A DNA stretch of 5,913 nucleotides from CAYVIB01 sp964451365 (GTDB lineage Bacteria; Pseudomonadota; Gammaproteobacteria; Pseudomonadales; Cellvibrionaceae): the NCBI GenBank assembly GCA_964451365.1, contig CAYVIB010000073.1:1-5913 (forward strand), in the 5' to 3' direction. The notes beneath the pieces were generated by a model, which was not told the DNA's origin, made no database searches, and saw nothing but the letters and a program-made list of their open reading frames with translations. Both the position numbers and the translations under genes were made by a program. Numbering within the stretch: the stretch's first letter is position 1; every line of letters starts with the position of its first letter. Below are positions 4,545 through 5,913 of the stretch, one piece after another.

Positions 4545-5913
4545 ATGGAAACGCTGGACAAAGGCGCAACCATAACACCCACTCAAGAACAGCCTGCCAA
4601 AAGGAGCGCTAAAAATTCCGCTAACGGAAAAACTGCTCCAGGCAGCGAACTGGCGGTAAAAATCAGTGATGCTCCCTACGATTCGAGCGTACTGTTAGCC
4701 GCGCTGCAGTCCATGCGCGACGGCGACTTTTCCGTGCGCCTTCCCGGCAACTGGACCGGCATGGAAGGCAAGATTGCCGACACTTTCAACGACATCGTGG
4801 CCGCCAACAGCCGCGTTGCCAGAGAGCTCGAACGGGTCGGCCGGGCCGTTGGCGAAGAGGGGCAAACGCGCCACCGCATGCAGTGCGAACGCCGCTCCGG
4901 CTCGTGGGGTGCAATGGAATCGTCTGTCAATTCAATGATCGACGACCTGCTTTGGCACACCACCGAGGTCACCCGCACCATCGCCGCCGTGGCCAAGGGA
5001 GACCTGTCCCAGACCGTACCACTGGAAATCGATGGCCGCGAACTGCAGGGCGAGTTCCTGCGTTCGGCCAAAATCGTGAATACCATGATCGAACAGCTGA
5101 GCGTGTTTACCTCGGAGGTAACCCGCGTTGCCCGCGAGGTGGGCGCGGAAGGTAAGCTCGGTGGCCAGGCAAAAGTGAAAGGCGTGTCCGGGGTATGGAA
5201 GGACCTGACCGAAAACGTGAACTCCATGGCCAATAACCTGACGGCCCAGGTGCGAAACATTTCCGAGGTGACCATCGCGGTGGCGAATGGTGACCTCTCG
5301 CGAAAAATCACCGTGGACGTGCGCGGTGAAATTCTCCAGTTGAAGGAAGCCATCAACACGATGGTGGACCAGTTGCGGTCGTTCGCGTCCGAGGTAACGA
5401 GGGTGGCGCGCGAAGTGGGTACCGAAGGTAAGCTCGGCGGCCAGGCGATTGTGCCCGGCGTGGCCGGTACCTGGAAGGACCTGACCGACAACGTAAACGT
5501 GATGGCGGCGAACCTGACCGACCAGGTGCGCGGTATCGCCGAGGTGGCGACGGCCATTGCGCGCGGTGATCTGTCCCGAAAAATCACCGTCGATGTAAAA
5601 GGCGAAATCCTTGAGCTGAAGGAAACCATCAACATCATGGTGGACCAGCTCAACGGTTTCGCGGCGGAGGTAACCCGGGTGGCCCGCGAGGTGGGCACCG
5701 AAGGCAAGCTCGGCGGCCAGGCGGAAGTGCCCGGCGCCGCCGGTACCTGGAAGAGCCTCACCGACAGCGTGAACTCGATGGCCGGCAACCTGACCGACCA
5801 GGTGCGGAATATTGCTGCCGTCACCACCGCCGTCGCCAACGGCGACTTGTCGCGCAAGATCACGGTCGACGTCAAAGGCGAGATTCTCGAGCTGAAAAAC
5901 ACCATCAACACGA
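4545..5913 (+). CDS. Poly-HAMP signalling protein, probable Nik1/Os-1-like hybrid histidine kinase, N-terminal part
   Basis: The frame is open from the ATG at 4545 to the right edge (456 codons), so the gene is partial. AGGGGA lies 8 nt before the start. Residues 1-45 are a low-complexity Lys/Ala/Thr/Gln-rich tail with no signal peptide, and no membrane segment is visible, so the protein should be cytosolic. A first HAMP-like unit (about 48-92) contains MRDGDFSVRLPGNWTGMEGKIADTFNDIV-type features, and a second (about 130-190) contains VAKGDLSQTV and IVNTMIEQL. Then come 92-residue repeats at 192-283, 284-375 and from 376 on, each reading VTRVAREVG.EGKLGGQA, GxWKxLTxxVNxMAxNLTxQVR, VAxGDLSRKITVDVxGEILxLKxxIN. 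This array is the hallmark of group III histidine kinases such as fungal Nik1/Os-1 and their bacterial homologues, which sense osmotic or other stress and end in HisKA, HATPase_c and receiver domains. The kinase part lies beyond the window and is inferred. Confidence 0.9.
   Translation, partial: METLDKGATITPTQEQPAKRSAKNSANGKTAPGSELAVKISDAPYDSSVLLAALQSMRDGDFSVRLPGNWTGMEGKIADTFNDIVAANSRVARELERVGRAVGEEGQTRHRMQCERRSGSWGAMESSVNSMIDDLLWHTTEVTRTIAAVAKGDLSQTVPLEIDGRELQGEFLRSAKIVNTMIEQLSVFTSEVTRVAREVGAEGKLGGQAKVKGVSGVWKDLTENVNSMANNLTAQVRNISEVTIAVANGDLSRKITVDVRGEILQLKEAINTMVDQLRSFASEVTRVAREVGTEGKLGGQAIVPGVAGTWKDLTDNVNVMAANLTDQVRGIAEVATAIARGDLSRKITVDVKGEILELKETINIMVDQLNGFAAEVTRVAREVGTEGKLGGQAEVPGAAGTWKSLTDSVNSMAGNLTDQVRNIAAVTTAVANGDLSRKITVDVKGEILELKNTINT
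5118..5913 (+). repeat. 276-bp tandem coding repeats (92-residue HAMP modules)
   Basis: The repeats begin at 5118, 5394 and 5670, each exactly 276 bp from the last; the third is cut by the window edge. Nearly identical blocks include GCCCGCGAGGTGGGC-type sequence at each repeat start, GGTAAGCTCGG-type sequence for EGKLGG, and CTGACCGACCAGGTGCG for LTDQVR. Later copies are more alike (LTDQVR, EILELK) than the first (LTAQVR, EILQLK), consistent with expansion of the array by recombination. Both the protein and the DNA are repetitive, so assemblies of this locus may miscount copies. Confidence 0.9.

Noticed and set aside
4676..5911. Long (411-codon) minus-strand open frame
   Set aside because: It is antisense to the poly-HAMP gene and its internal repeats mirror the HAMP repeats; the plus frame has a good ribosome site and recognised domains, so this is a codon-bias shadow.

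Overview
The window looks like chromosomal DNA of a gammaproteobacterium, possibly of a Cellvibrio- or Teredinibacter-like marine or soil group. This placement rests only on protein style: a proteobacterial glycerol kinase, a secreted Fn3-type protein like those at the N-terminus of RHS/YD proteins in these groups, and a soluble poly-HAMP kinase. No rRNA, tRNA or other firm taxonomic marker is present. Coding parts are of medium to high GC, and the spacers are clearly AT-richer, above all 3829-4544. The four genes share no obvious pathway, so this reads as a junction of four independent units rather than one operon.

Layout. (1) 1-769, minus strand: the N-terminal 256 codons of a secreted protein with a signal peptide and tandem Ig/Fn3-like domains, running off the left edge. 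(2) 770-1498: no convincing gene. It holds small hairpins, a 106-bp near-perfect inverted repeat at 1218-1323 (40-bp arms, 35/40 matching) and a 20-bp palindromic motif repeated at 1314 and 1401. (3) 1499-2989, plus strand: a complete, apparently solitary glycerol kinase gene (glpK). (4) 2994-3054: a palindromic element between two convergent genes that can form two mutually exclusive stems. (5) 3064-3828, minus strand: a complete membrane-anchored alpha/beta hydrolase of the ABHD13/Bem46 type, with a plausible sigma-70 promoter whose spacer is a 10-bp tandem repeat. (6) 3829-4544: a divergent regulatory spacer of about 715 bp with a sigma-54-like (-24/-12) palindrome, two AT-rich operator-like palindromes and four successive stem-loops before the next gene. 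(7) 4545-5913, plus strand: the N-terminal 456 codons of a cytosolic poly-HAMP protein made of 92-residue repeats, very probably a Nik1/Os-1-like (group III) hybrid histidine kinase, running off the right edge.

No CRISPR array, transposase, integrase, toxin-antitoxin pair or complete undescribed system is visible. The most noteworthy material is non-coding: the 1218-1323 inverted repeat and its motif family, the 2994-3054 palindrome, and the densely structured divergent region between the hydrolase and the poly-HAMP kinase.
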